Part shown: positions 30,219 through 39,649 of the stretch, in pieces
Position numbering within the stretch: position 1 is the first letter of the stretch
How the letters are laid out: every line of letters begins with the position of its first letter
Origin: Trichomonas tenax
Lineage: Eukaryota > Parabasalia > Trichomonadida > Trichomonadidae
Reading direction: 5' to 3'
DNA length: 64,000 bases
NCBI GenBank assembly: GCA_023091735.1
Contig: JALKBU010000184.1
Coordinates: 1-64,000, forward strand
Position numbers and translations under genes: made by a program
Notes under the pieces: generated by a model
What the model saw: the letters and a program-made list of their open reading frames with translations, nothing else
Databases searched by the model: none
Told to the model about the DNA's origin: nothing

Positions 30219-31712
30219 ATGGGGAAAAAAGTCCCGAAAAAAACGAGCAAAATAACAAAAATGGAAGAACCTGTTTTCCCTAAAATTTACGTCGGAAATG
30301 CAAACCGCGACAGTATCCAAGCCAGCAGTCAAAGCGGCAGCTGGGAGACAACGTATAACTCGTATCTGAAGCCACAAGAAATAGATTCTCGTCCACAATA
30401 TTTCGATTCTGTCGCTCTTCAAAAGACTCATTGGCAGGGAAACGGAGAATCCGCGGATATGATCTCTGAAACGAAAGCGAAGTACGTCGCCCATCCATTA
30501 CCAAAGAAGGACCAAATATTGAATCGTCAGTCTTTAAACGTTTCAAATTACTCCGACAACAACGGTTTACCAATGGAAACACGCGAATCTTTGAACAGAT
30601 ACAAAGTTTCTTCTTCTATGGAAATCCCAAAGCCAACAATTTCACATCAACAACTTGCAGCGAGCCACATCGATCTAAAGCAGGCAGGAAGCAGCGACTG
30701 GTCGACTACATCAGGTTCTGCGTATACATATCATCAGCTGGGCCCTGCAAAGCCAGCTCTTTCTGATTTAAGGAGTGGAAATGGAACACGCAAGTCAATG
30801 GAAAACCAGAGCGGATTCCAGGTGTTTGTGTCCGAGGCACACGATAATTACAGGAAAATGCCTTATCAGCCGAACACAAACACAAATCCAGATTTGAGAA
30901 AGACTTCTATTCGTGTTGGCGGCGATGATGTGACATACAAAACAACAAACAAACACGACTTCAAGAAATTCACGAACTCTCCTGCTGATTATGAAGCACA
31001 AAAAAATTCAACAGCGCAATTGCAAAGATCTCAGTTTGATGTTGGTAACAAATCCCATCCGACAGAAAAATCAGCGTATCAAGAAACATTCAAGGGATAT
31101 CCAGAAGCTAAGCCACCGAAACCAGCTGAAAAATCAGCCTTCATTTCTCATCACGATTATCGAAACTGCAATGAGACATTTAAGAGCTCTTCACAGGATG
31201 CTTATGTTCCTCTCAACGGAAAACCTGCTAAACCAGCTGACATGAACCTCAACGCATCGCATGTTAAGCTTGGAGAGGCAAGCGTTAGAGAAACAACATC
31301 TCTTTACAACGAAACATTTAAACCGCAGCCATTGGACCAAAACACACGTGTTGATCCAGCTGAAGTTCGCGCTTTCCACACTAAACATCACGCGAACATC
31401 GAAACAATCGTTGGCATTGAATCGAACAAAACCATCAATCAGACATCATATGTTGCACATCCAGAAGCAAAACCGCGCGAACCAATTTGCAATGATTCAA
31501 ACTCGAGACCTATTTGCATGGCTGATCCATCTTCGATACAGATGGTTTCAACAATGAAATCGGACTTCAAAGCACCATCAAATGGCGGTCGCAATGAAGC
31601 TGTGAACAACAGGCTTCAAAACAGCCACATCCAGTTGGGTGGCTTGAATACTGAGTGGAAGACAACACAAAGTGATTACTTCCAATACAAGACATTCAGA
31701 AGAGGTGATTAA
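30219..31712 (+). CDS. SAXO/TEX45-like axonemal microtubule-associated protein
   Basis: The product is 497 residues, basic and low in hydrophobic residues, built of spaced short repeats with no globular domain. Two motif types recur: SHxxLG followed after about 8 residues by TT and an aromatic residue (for example SHVKLGEASVRETTSLY, SHIQLGGLNTEWKTT, SIRVGGDDVTYKTTN), and ETFK/YVAH then P-rich KPxxP (YVAHPEAKPREP). These resemble the microtubule-binding Mn-type repeats of SAXO/FAM154 and TEX45-type microtubule inner proteins of cilia. Trichomonads have several flagella, which fits. Binding to the inside of axonemal doublets is inferred from the family. An ATG at codon 15 (MEEPVFPK) is an alternative start and gives a better N-terminus if the first 14 basic residues are not real. 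Confidence 0.6.
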   Translation: MGKKVPKKTSKITKMEEPVFPKIYVGNANRDSIQASSQSGSWETTYNSYLKPQEIDSRPQYFDSVALQKTHWQGNGESADMISETKAKYVAHPLPKKDQILNRQSLNVSNYSDNNGLPMETRESLNRYKVSSSMEIPKPTISHQQLAASHIDLKQAGSSDWSTTSGSAYTYHQLGPAKPALSDLRSGNGTRKSMENQSGFQVFVSEAHDNYRKMPYQPNTNTNPDLRKTSIRVGGDDVTYKTTNKHDFKKFTNSPADYEAQKNSTAQLQRSQFDVGNKSHPTEKSAYQETFKGYPEAKPPKPAEKSAFISHHDYRNCNETFKSSSQDAYVPLNGKPAKPADMNLNASHVKLGEASVRETTSLYNETFKPQPLDQNTRVDPAEVRAFHTKHHANIETIVGIESNKTINQTSYVAHPEAKPREPICNDSNSRPICMADPSSIQMVSTMKSDFKAPSNGGRNEAVNNRLQNSHIQLGGLNTEWKTTQSDYFQYKTFRRGD

Positions 31713-31771
31713 ATTTGTTTGTTATTATTTTAAACAATTTTGGTTGTATGTAAGAAAGGAATAGAATAATT

Positions 31772-33622
31772 TTAGAATTTCTCGAAGTAATAAACTACAG
31801 AAATGAGAAGGAATATGATCAAGAAGGAAAGTCCAGTAGAATAATTGATCCTCTTTTCCATCAAAATAGCGTTTCTCAGGAAAACTGCAACGACAATACT
31901 GAAGATATCGATAAGAGGGAAGATGAGGGTGAACATAACGTCTGTTCGTTTCAGTTTGAATAGAATCAAAGAGATTAACATCAAAGCAGGCATTTCAAGT
32001 AGAGCTGTCATGATAGCACTCTGGTTACCAATTTCCATGGACAGGCCGATGTTGCCGTTCAAAGCGAACTTGATAGCGTTCATGTATTCAGCAGCGTTTG
32101 GAATCAAAGTGTAGAAAATGAGACCGACGAAGCGCTGTGAGAAGTGCATCTTTTCGATAGCTTCTGGGATCTTTTCAGTCATAACGTGAGCCATCATTGA
32201 GAAGGTGACTGTGGAGAGAATGAGAATTATGATGGCAGCCAATTGGCTCATTCCGCCTGATTCCTCGTCGACGTGATCAATCTTGTAGATGTGCGCGTGT
32301 GTTCGAACTGAGAAAACGACGGAGATGATGTAAATGATTGGCATGCAGATAGTCATGAAGTACATCAGAGGAGCAGCGTAAGCCTTGTAGATAGGATCGT
32401 CGACGTAGTTTGCGAGATCGCGAGATGTGCAGTATCTGCAGTTAAACGTTTGATTTCCGAGCTCTGTGCCGTTCAATTCGCATTGCTTGCAGTCCATTAT
32501 TGTTCCACCGTGGATGTGGTAGAAGACTGAAGGGAAGAGCACTGAAATAATGGCGAGAAGTAAGAAGTATCCACCGATAGATTGAGCTTTCTTGTTCAAA
32601 ACTGTTTCCTTCCATTTCAAACCAGCAGCGAACATAGCGACACCAGGAATGATTAAAAGGTTCATAAGGAAGGCTCCAGTGATGGCGGCACGTGTGATTT
32701 CGACCAAACCTTTCTTCAAAGAGAAATAGTACAAAAGTAATTCGATCGATGTGATGAAGACAGAACAGAGGATAGAACCGATGATAATACCAAGATTCTT
32801 TGAGAGGTCATCAACGCATACACCAATGAAGTAAGCGGCAGGTGTTGCACCGAGAAGTGCGAATAAGCTACCGAGAACAGGATCTCCGAGGCCAGTGTGT
32901 CCGAAATCGACGTATCCGACGAGAAGTGCCAAGAATACGAAGGGCATGAAGTTGATAAAGATAACATCAAATCCGAAAATTGAGAATTTGAAATAATACC
33001 ATGAGCCGGACTGATTGCACAGTAACAGAGGGATTCCTGTTTTCTTCTCAGAAGATTTAGCGTAGTAGATATCGGCTGGGTTCTCAAATAAGCATAATCT
33101 CAACAATTTAAACATTGTTTTCGCCATAGGAATGAAATAGACGAGTTCCCACGAACCAGCGCCAGCAATAACAGTCAGTATACCGTAGAAAGGTGTGAAC
33201 AAGTACCAAAGTATCTTTGAAACGATCGATTGCTTTGTTGATTGCTTTGCGTACGCGATTTTACCGAAAGGATAGATCACGAACACGGCAGTTCTCAAGC
33301 AGAAGAGTCCATGCCTGTAAAACACACCTGTAATGAAGAAAAAGAGCGATAAAACAACGAAAGTGAGGCTAATCCACCAACCAAACAGTAAAGTCCATAT
33401 TACATTGCTGATAGAGAATGTTCTGTGCTTCTTGAACGACTCCAATGCTTCAATTGTTGGCAAGTTCAAATCGTTCCTCGGCGGTGTTGGTCTATAACCC
33501 ATAACGTGAGGCATCTCATCAGCGTCGATGTGGACGCTGGAAACTTCACTGCTGTCGTCATCGTCGTGTTGGTTGGTGTAGTTGTTCAATTGGACATTGT
33601 CAATCAATGGCTGCGACGACAT
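31772..33622 (-). CDS. VNX1/CAX-type cation/proton exchanger
   Basis: The product is 616 residues with a polar, acidic N-terminal region (about 1-75) and about twelve hydrophobic helices. The two alpha-repeats of the calcium/cation antiporter superfamily are visible: GSILCSVFITSIELLLYY in the first half and PNAAEYMNAIKFALNGNIG followed by GNQSAIMTALLEMP in the second. The long N-terminal extension with two early helices (WTLLFGWWISLTFVV and following) is typical of VNX1-like vacuolar Na+(K+)/H+ or Ca2+/H+ exchangers of the CAX family. A cysteine-containing loop (about 375-395, with CKQC and CRYC) is unusual. The first repeat lacks the canonical GNxxE (it has SIELL instead), but the second keeps its acidic residue in AAEY. 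Ion specificity is unknown. The role is probably cytosolic Ca2+ or Na+ removal into an acidic compartment. Confidence 0.75.
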   Translation of the reverse strand: MSSQPLIDNVQLNNYTNQHDDDDSSEVSSVHIDADEMPHVMGYRPTPPRNDLNLPTIEALESFKKHRTFSISNVIWTLLFGWWISLTFVVLSLFFFITGVFYRHGLFCLRTAVFVIYPFGKIAYAKQSTKQSIVSKILWYLFTPFYGILTVIAGAGSWELVYFIPMAKTMFKLLRLCLFENPADIYYAKSSEKKTGIPLLLCNQSGSWYYFKFSIFGFDVIFINFMPFVFLALLVGYVDFGHTGLGDPVLGSLFALLGATPAAYFIGVCVDDLSKNLGIIIGSILCSVFITSIELLLYYFSLKKGLVEITRAAITGAFLMNLLIIPGVAMFAAGLKWKETVLNKKAQSIGGYFLLLAIISVLFPSVFYHIHGGTIMDCKQCELNGTELGNQTFNCRYCTSRDLANYVDDPIYKAYAAPLMYFMTICMPIIYIISVVFSVRTHAHIYKIDHVDEESGGMSQLAAIIILILSTVTFSMMAHVMTEKIPEAIEKMHFSQRFVGLIFYTLIPNAAEYMNAIKFALNGNIGLSMEIGNQSAIMTALLEMPALMLISLILFKLKRTDVMFTLIFPLIDIFSIVVAVFLRNAILMEKRINYSTGLSFLIIFLLISVVYYFEKF

Positions 33623-34620
33623 TTTTGTATTTTAAAAAAAAAACATTTCTCAAAATATGATCGGTAAATTTAACCTAAATTTATACTACTTCTAGTTTCG
33701 TATTCTAAACCAATTTATAACAAAATTATCGAAAAATAAATTTAACTAAAATTTCATCATAAAATCATCATATAATACATAAATATACAATGTCAAAACT
33801 TCTAACGATGGATTCAAATTTTAAAAGTGACAAAATCATAAATTATTATTGATAAGATTAAAATAAGTTTTGGATAAGGTTAATGACTTTAGTTTTTATG
33901 TGTTTTTTGATAGCGATAGCATATTTAAAATCCCATTTTCACAAAAATATTGAAAATCAAACATTTATTATTTTGGTCGTACAAAAAACTTGCTTGTCTC
34001 AGTTTTCTGTTTTGTGTTTGAAAGGCGTCGATCTGAGTATGGAAATGGAATCGAGCAAAGACCCTAAAAGCGAAATTTTTTAATTCAATATTTTTATTAA
34101 TTTTGACTGTCAGGCCTATGGAACATCACAATCTCTACAACTCATGAATAATATGCTACCGTTAGATTCTTGAACTTTGAGATGCTTATTTGATTGAAGG
34201 TCTGAAACCTAATATTTCAAACAACCATCTAATTATCTATCAATTAAACTACAGATTGCTTCCAATAAAGCTTATCAAAATATATTTTCCTAATCATGAC
34301 TTTTAAGGAATATAAGAGTTGTCATAGGAACATATTCGTCCACTGAATCAATATTTCGATTTCCAAAATGTTATGAAGTGATAATTATATCGAATTTGAT
34401 ATAAAATCAAACTCACATTCTTTATAAGCTCAATGAATTTGAGAGTATAACCAATAAAAGCATATAACAATGTGGATAAAAGTAAGTATTCCATCAAGAA
34501 AATTGCGGTTCGTCGTATTCGTTGAGTTGAAAATATCAACATTAATCATTATGTCAGATCTTTAATTTACGTGTCAAATATTTCTCCGGTTTAAAAGCTG
34601 TGTGATTATTTTGCAAACGG
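33623..34620. other. 1-kb intergenic region, divergent promoters
   Basis: AT-rich spacer between the divergent exchanger gene and the small acidic coiled-coil gene. Two short open frames in it lack composition or motif support. Its right end holds the TTTACGTGTCA variant motif. Confidence 0.5.
34566..34576 (+). promoter_or_regulatory. TTTACGTGTCA motif before small coiled-coil gene
   Basis: A one-base variant of the recurrent TTTACATGTCA motif, followed by AAAT, with its TCA 44 nt before the ATG of the 75-residue gene. Confidence 0.4.
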
Positions 34621-34848
34621 ATGAGTGAAGAGGAATATATGTATTCAGACGAGGAGCCAGAATCCCACGAGAAACTTCTCGCTGAGAATAAAAAGCTTAG
34701 AGAACAGATCAAGAGCCTCAAAATGATGGAGGATGCTGTCGAATATGATCAATCATTAAAAGTTGTAGGAAAAGGAGCAAAAAGATTTAAAGCAGAGCTT
34801 CAAGAATTGAATAGCAAATTACAACAACTCGAAAAACAAAAGAAATGA
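34621..34848 (+). CDS. Small acidic/basic coiled-coil protein
   Basis: The product is 75 residues. Its first 20 residues are very acidic (EEEYMYSDEEPESHE), and a coiled coil follows (about 17-75) in two helices separated by VVGKGAKRFKAEL. It ends in a lysine-rich stretch (QQLEKQKK). The good codon quality, the upstream motif and the complete frame support a real gene. No family was recognised. Small coiled coils of this kind are often subunits of cytoskeletal or kinetochore complexes, but nothing here proves a function. Confidence 0.6.
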   Translation: MSEEEYMYSDEEPESHEKLLAENKKLREQIKSLKMMEDAVEYDQSLKVVGKGAKRFKAELQELNSKLQQLEKQKK

Positions 34849-35449
34849 AAATGATTTAATTTTTCAATGTTTTATTATATCAAAAACAATCTCAAAAATA
34901 TCTCGCTTGTGTTCAGAAATAGTATATTTATTGTAATTTAAACTTTACCATTAAAATCATATATTTTTTAGATATCACATTCTTATATACATCAAAATTA
35001 ATACTCAACCGTAATTTGCAAACATATAAATTTATTATTTCGAAAATATCAAATTTATTTTTTGAAAATATATTTTTGACCAAAATTTATAAATAGAAAA
35101 TATCTTTCTGGATTGTATGAATTTGTTAATTTTCAGGAAAGCTATGAATGTCCATATCCAAAATGCTGTTATTTCAAATTTGCAAAATCAAATCTTTTTT
35201 ATTTTTGAAATTTTGAAATCTGATGCGACATCAATAGATATGAATTATGGCCCAAAGAAATATATAATTAAAGGTAAATTATGACATGTAAATAAAACAT
35301 GCCATGTAAATAGAAATCCTAAATTTTAAACGTTCATCATCATTGGTTTGTAGAAAATTTTATATTATACAGAAAGTCCATAGTGTATACATTCCAAATA
35401 TATCAAAATTTTGATTTTTTACTTTCGAAATAAAACTTCAAAAAAAAAA
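34849..35449. other. AT-rich intergenic region
   Basis: It holds no gene. An inverted copy of the 11-bp motif (35282-35292, TGACATGTAAA) and a near copy (TGCCATGTAAA) lie together about 155 bp before the next start. Confidence 0.5.
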
Positions 35450-36379
35450 ATGTCGGAGGAGCTCCAAGAGGTCAACATGTCGTACGTCTTGGCATGGCAT
35501 CCATACTCACGCGCCAATGACCTTCCAGAGGCTTTCGGACAGTTTGCTAAGGAACTTGAAGTCGTTGCGAGATCCAGAGGTGGAGTTGCCGCAGTTGATT
35601 TATTTACAGGACGAGGCCTTCAAAACGGCGCTCACATCGCGAAGACTATTCTCCAATCCGTCGTGTTTGGCGTTACTGATGTTTACGATCTATGTTTGCA
35701 GCAGGCCGATGAAATCGAAAAATGCTGCATCATTGAAGAGCACGATATGATTGCCAACGTCAAAGGTTTGGAGCAGGGTGAGCGTGTTGCTATCCATTTT
35801 GGTCCTGTTCCTGAGCTCTTTGACTCACTTTGTGAGTATCTCTGCTGCAATGTCCTTCGCCGCGTCTTAGAGATGTGGATGGCCGTCACTTACGTCAAAA
35901 CAGCCCAGAAAGTTGTCGATGGTGACTTAAACGCAACAGTTTCTGATGAAAAGATAGTCAAATTCTTAACATACATCGCGACAGAGTTATCAGAGCCTCC
36001 GCTTGTTATCGACGATGACCTCCTTGAGTGGATCAAGGAAGCTGCACAGGAGTCGATTAAGGAACTTGAGACTCAATTCCAGTTCTTCAAAAAGCAGCCA
36101 GTACACCGTATTGACGACTTCGTCTTGCTGATCAACTGGCCAATGTTTTTCATCAACTTATACAATGATATTCTTGTTATTTCTGAAATTATTTACGCTT
36201 CCTACGGTAGCAGCAAGTCTTGGGACCAGTCGCCGCTCTTACTCCCGATTGTTATGATGAGTGCCGGCGCTGTTTCACTTCAACGCACTATTATGAATGT
36301 TTTCAAGACATGCATCCCAGAAAATGCGCCAAAAATGCGTGCTCATCAACGCCTCATGCAAAAGTTATTCCCAGCTTAA
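35450..36379 (+). CDS. Conserved-looking protein of unknown function
   Basis: The product is 309 residues (MSEELQEVNMSYVLAWHP), mainly alpha-helical and of even composition. It has many acidic residues and cysteines (such as CCIIEEHD and EYLCCNVLRRVLEMW) and no transmembrane segment, signal peptide or catalytic motif that I recognise. High use of C- or G-ending codons compared with neighbours suggests good expression. The start is the ATG after a run of nine A. The stop is followed by AAAA, consistent with a trichomonad TAAA poly(A) signal. No domain can be named; a helical scaffold or adaptor is possible but not shown. Confidence 0.75.
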   Translation: MSEELQEVNMSYVLAWHPYSRANDLPEAFGQFAKELEVVARSRGGVAAVDLFTGRGLQNGAHIAKTILQSVVFGVTDVYDLCLQQADEIEKCCIIEEHDMIANVKGLEQGERVAIHFGPVPELFDSLCEYLCCNVLRRVLEMWMAVTYVKTAQKVVDGDLNATVSDEKIVKFLTYIATELSEPPLVIDDDLLEWIKEAAQESIKELETQFQFFKKQPVHRIDDFVLLINWPMFFINLYNDILVISEIIYASYGSSKSWDQSPLLLPIVMMSAGAVSLQRTIMNVFKTCIPENAPKMRAHQRLMQKLFPA

Positions 36380-36818
36380 AAAATTATATATAATTTCCAT
36401 TTTTTTAATATGAATACTTTTCATTTGTGAAATAGACATCGAGTGCAATATTCAACTATTGCTTATTACTATCTGAGATGATTGAACAATGAAAAAGACT
36501 CTATATTAAAATAAAATATATTTATCAACCAATAAAATATCAAAATAGAAGAGTTTTGAGTCGAAAAATCTTCATTATTCAATGTGCAGCCATCAAATTT
36601 ATCAGTGTTCAACATCAAACTTTAAAAAATGTATACGATAGATACGATTATTTTCAATTCAAAATCGGTCTTTTTAGAAAAATTTAAAAGTATATAATAG
36701 ATAGTAGAATCTTCCATACACACGATTATTTTCAAATCTTAAATTTGTGAATAAGAATTATTATCGTTAAGGAATCGTTTGTTTTCGTATTGTTCTATTC
36801 CACGCATGCTGCAGTGTT
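36380..36818. other. AT-rich intergenic region
   Basis: 439 bp with no gene, RNA or clear repeat between an unassigned gene and a surface-protein pseudogene. Confidence 0.5.
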
Positions 36819-36869
36819 ATGATATTTGTTCTGATTAGATTTTTTGGCCAATATAATGTTTTCAATAGA

Positions 36870-37963
36870 ACTGTGAATAACAGTTCACTCTTAATTTGGC
36901 TGCTCTTGAAATGTGCTATTTGCTGCTTCTTCACTATGGAGCTATTGAATATGACTTATGAAATTGCTTCTATGGGAGCTTTGACGTCTCTATACCTCAA
37001 AAAATACAAACGGAAACCACAAATGTCCAAATTAATGGTATTTCAAGCACTAATTATTACATTAAATCATGTAATTTCCGACATTTAAGCAGTTGGTCAG
37101 TCTATTTTGGCAGTATTAATGATATCTTCTTCCTTCACACTCTTTGTTTATTTGAAAATTGTTGGTCCTCTAGATATCCAAATCTTGGGTGTGCCATTTC
37201 TTTTTGGTTATTTAATAGCTCGATTGTCAATCATCGTTTTTGTTCAATTTCGTGTCAAATATTCAACGGATATCAGCCTGCTGGTCATTTTATATGTGTA
37301 TTTTTATACGACTCAAATACTCATCAAAACAAATATGTAGAAGGATGCACACATAGTTGTGGAAATGATGCTGAAAGAGATACAATAAGTTATTCATATG
37401 GACTTCAAAAATTTGAATCCTGCAATGTAAGCAAAAATATAGCAGCATCGGGTATGGGGATATCAACAGGAGAATTAGATCTTGAAAATATAATAAGTTA
37501 CTGAACATTTTTTACTAATATTGGAGGTTATTTATTGATAAGCGATATATATCGGTATTCTGATCAAACTTATATCTCTAACTGTAATATTATCAATAAT
37601 TCTCATATACAGAATTATTTAGGATTAATTAGCAGCTATGAGAAAATGACAATTGAAAGCTGCCACTTTCTAGAAAACAATGCAAATGGTTTTGGCAAAA
37701 TTTTCCAGTCATATGATTCAGCCCCATTCGAAGTATTTAGTTGCTTTATGGATAGCTACACAGTAACTGGTAAAGCAAATATTACAAATATTTATAATTA
37801 CTCAACAACATTAAAACTTCAGCATTTATTATCTTATGAGTGTCATGCACAATTACCTGTGTATTTGGATTTTCCGAATGATAAAGGAAAATGCAGCAAT
37901 CATTTGATTGTATATGAATTCATTAAGGTTGTTCTATTGTCTTCGCAAGCACCTTACATTTAA
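36870..37963 (+). pseudogene. Pseudogene of a right-handed beta-helix (Pmp-like) surface protein
   Basis: Reading the frame that starts at 36870 gives a repeat-like beta-helix sequence interrupted by stops at about 36957 and 37502-37504. Readable stretches include HYGAIEYDL, NGISSTNYYIKSCNFRHL, NSSIVNHRFCSISCQIF, YVEGCTHSCGNDAER and YISNCNIINNSHIQNY. Each rung has the pattern of a short beta-strand, then a turn with Asn or Cys (SNCNIINNS, ESCHFLENNANG), as in the polymorphic membrane protein-like surface families of trichomonads. The right end (residues near SCFMDSYTVTG and later) reads to a stop at 37963. No ATG or signal peptide is seen at the left, and the frame is closed upstream. It is therefore an old gene fragment. 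Two other frames over the same stretch are open but do not give a recognisable protein. Confidence 0.6.
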
Positions 37964-38452
37964 TATCTTGTTTGAAATAAAAGTTAGATTTATATTTCAT
38001 ATCGATCAATCAATCATATCGAGGTGCTAATATAATACATGCAGTTTGCTTTCTTGATGGTGCGCAGAATTCCAGATCTCAATTCTTTTATGATCCTTCA
38101 ACTAAAATCTAAAAATATAATTTTCTTAATCCTGATGGCTTTAATATTTAAAACTCATGCATTTGTATATGCACATTCTTGTATTATATTATTGTCATAA
38201 ACAGACAATTGTTTGAATAGAAATAATGTCATTAATGTTCTTCAGATGTCTTTAATCAATTCATTAATGTTTGGAAGCTGAAATGTTAAAGAAAACTTCA
38301 GAGTGATTTTAAATATCATTCTAACCTCTTAAAGTTTAGTAATGAAAGTTGAAATTTTTCAATTTAATTCTCATGGAAAAATTTGTGAAAGTTTATATTT
38401 GAGGAAAGCAAATAAACGATGAGTGAAGGGTATTTATAATACAAAAATATAA
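37964..38452. other. Intergenic region with possible pseudogene tail
   Basis: A short coding-like stretch from about 38013 (YRGANIIHAVCFLDGAQNSR) may be another remnant of the surface-protein pseudogene. The rest, up to the ESCRT-III gene, is AT-rich with no gene. Confidence 0.35.
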
Positions 38453-39064
38453 TTATGCTAAAGCTGCATCCATAACTCTCTTTGAGCGCTGTGGCTTTTC
38501 TTGTGGCTCCTCTTCTACTGGTTCCTCCTGTTTCTCATTCTGTTTCTCTTCATATTCATCGAGTTCGTTCCATAATTTCTCGAATTCTTGTTCAGCCTCA
38601 GCGTCCTGTACTGGATCAAGGCTCTGACCGAGGAGTGTCGCAACTTCATCCATTTTCTCCTTTTGCTCTGCAAATTCGTCCATAAGATTTTCAACCATTT
38701 CTGGAGTAAGTTGTTCGTTCATCTGCTTAAGAACAGTGTTGGTCATCTGCATGTTGTTTACGAATTCGCGTGTGATTCGTGCCTGTTCGAGGTTATTTAA
38801 CTGTTCTTGGAGATTAAATAGCATATTATCAGCCTTTTGTATCAAAACTTCTCTTGCTTTCTTCGCCTTTATAACCATCCTCGCTCTGTCCTTCTTTCCT
38901 TCCTTTGCCAATTTGACTGCGAGCTTAATTTCTCTTTCATTATCCTCATTTAAGCGAGCTTGGTACTTTTTAACTCTATCTCTGTTGACTTTTAGTGTCA
39001 AAACCGCTTCGTCGTACTCCTGATCGCTCTCGTTCGTCTTCTGTGCAGAGCTCCAACAACCCAT
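38453..39064 (-). CDS. ESCRT-III subunit, CHMP6/Vps20-like
   Basis: The product is 203 residues, the usual size for ESCRT-III. The N-terminus MGCWSS has Gly2, the N-myristoylation site found in Vps20/CHMP6, and Cys3. A basic helical hairpin follows (about 18-100, with ANKVKKYQARLNEDNEREIK-like heptads), and then an acidic C-terminal half with PEEEPVEEE-like runs, the layout of Snf7-domain proteins. Vps20 links ESCRT-II to Snf7 polymer on endosomes and helps form multivesicular bodies; homologues also act in cytokinesis. A MIM-like helix may lie near residues 155-172 (AEQEFEKLWNELDEYEE). The myristoylation signal makes CHMP6 more likely than other CHMPs, but this is judged by eye. Confidence 0.75.
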   Translation of the reverse strand: MGCWSSAQKTNESDQEYDEAVLTLKVNRDRVKKYQARLNEDNEREIKLAVKLAKEGKKDRARMVIKAKKAREVLIQKADNMLFNLQEQLNNLEQARITREFVNNMQMTNTVLKQMNEQLTPEMVENLMDEFAEQKEKMDEVATLLGQSLDPVQDAEAEQEFEKLWNELDEYEEKQNEKQEEPVEEEPQEKPQRSKRVMDAALA

Positions 39065-39649
39065 TGATTTCGAAATCTGTCACCTTTTGTCATTTTTCTT
39101 CACCATCCACTAACTCATTTCCAAGCAATGATTCTTATATATTTACAATATACTGTTGATTTGGAGTCATATGATGATACTATTGCTGTTAAATATCGAT
39201 TTCATCTTTTCAATATTAATCATGCTTCTATACATGTTTTAATATGTAAAGATTTACTGCTGTACTATGCTGATTATAGCTATGCAATTTTATTGTTCTA
39301 AATCATGTTTTTAACAGAGATAATATTCGATGAATATCAATTTTTTATTTTTGCCTTTTCATCCGATTTGAGCAACCAGTTTATAATATATTAATTTCCA
39401 AATAGTACAAAAGGAACACTCTTGAACTAAACCATATTATTATGCATAAAGAATCTGAAATATTGCAAAAATTATTGATCTATTTTTTTCAGTTGTTTTG
39501 TATTGAAAATCACTTTCTAAATAGATTCTGAATATTTTCAAAGCTTGGCTCTTCAAAACCCAATGTGTCAAATGCTGATTTGAACTTTGGATTTAAGAAT
39601 AAATAAAAGCGGAAACTAAACAAAATCATTTATTAAAATAAACAATAAA
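39065..39649. other. Intergenic region with a small minus-strand frame
   Basis: AT-rich sequence between two minus-strand genes. The only coding-like part is the 39-codon minus-strand frame at 39510-39629, listed separately. Confidence 0.5.
39510..39629 (-). CDS. Possible 39-residue microprotein or lost C-terminal exon
   Basis: An ATG frame of 39 codons lies just after the RhoGEF-kelch stop on the same strand. It contains NPKFKSAFDTLGFEEPSFEN and ends NIQNLFRK, with balanced, non-AT-biased codons unlike the surrounding spacer. The ending resembles that of the upstream gene (QIQNLLQ), so it may be a duplicated or lost C-terminal piece, or a real small protein. Evidence is weak. Confidence 0.3.
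   Translation of the reverse strand: MILFSFRFYLFLNPKFKSAFDTLGFEEPSFENIQNLFRK

Noticed and set aside
33883..34083. 66-codon frame in the exchanger/coiled-coil spacer
   Set aside because: No features; hydrophobic and low quality.
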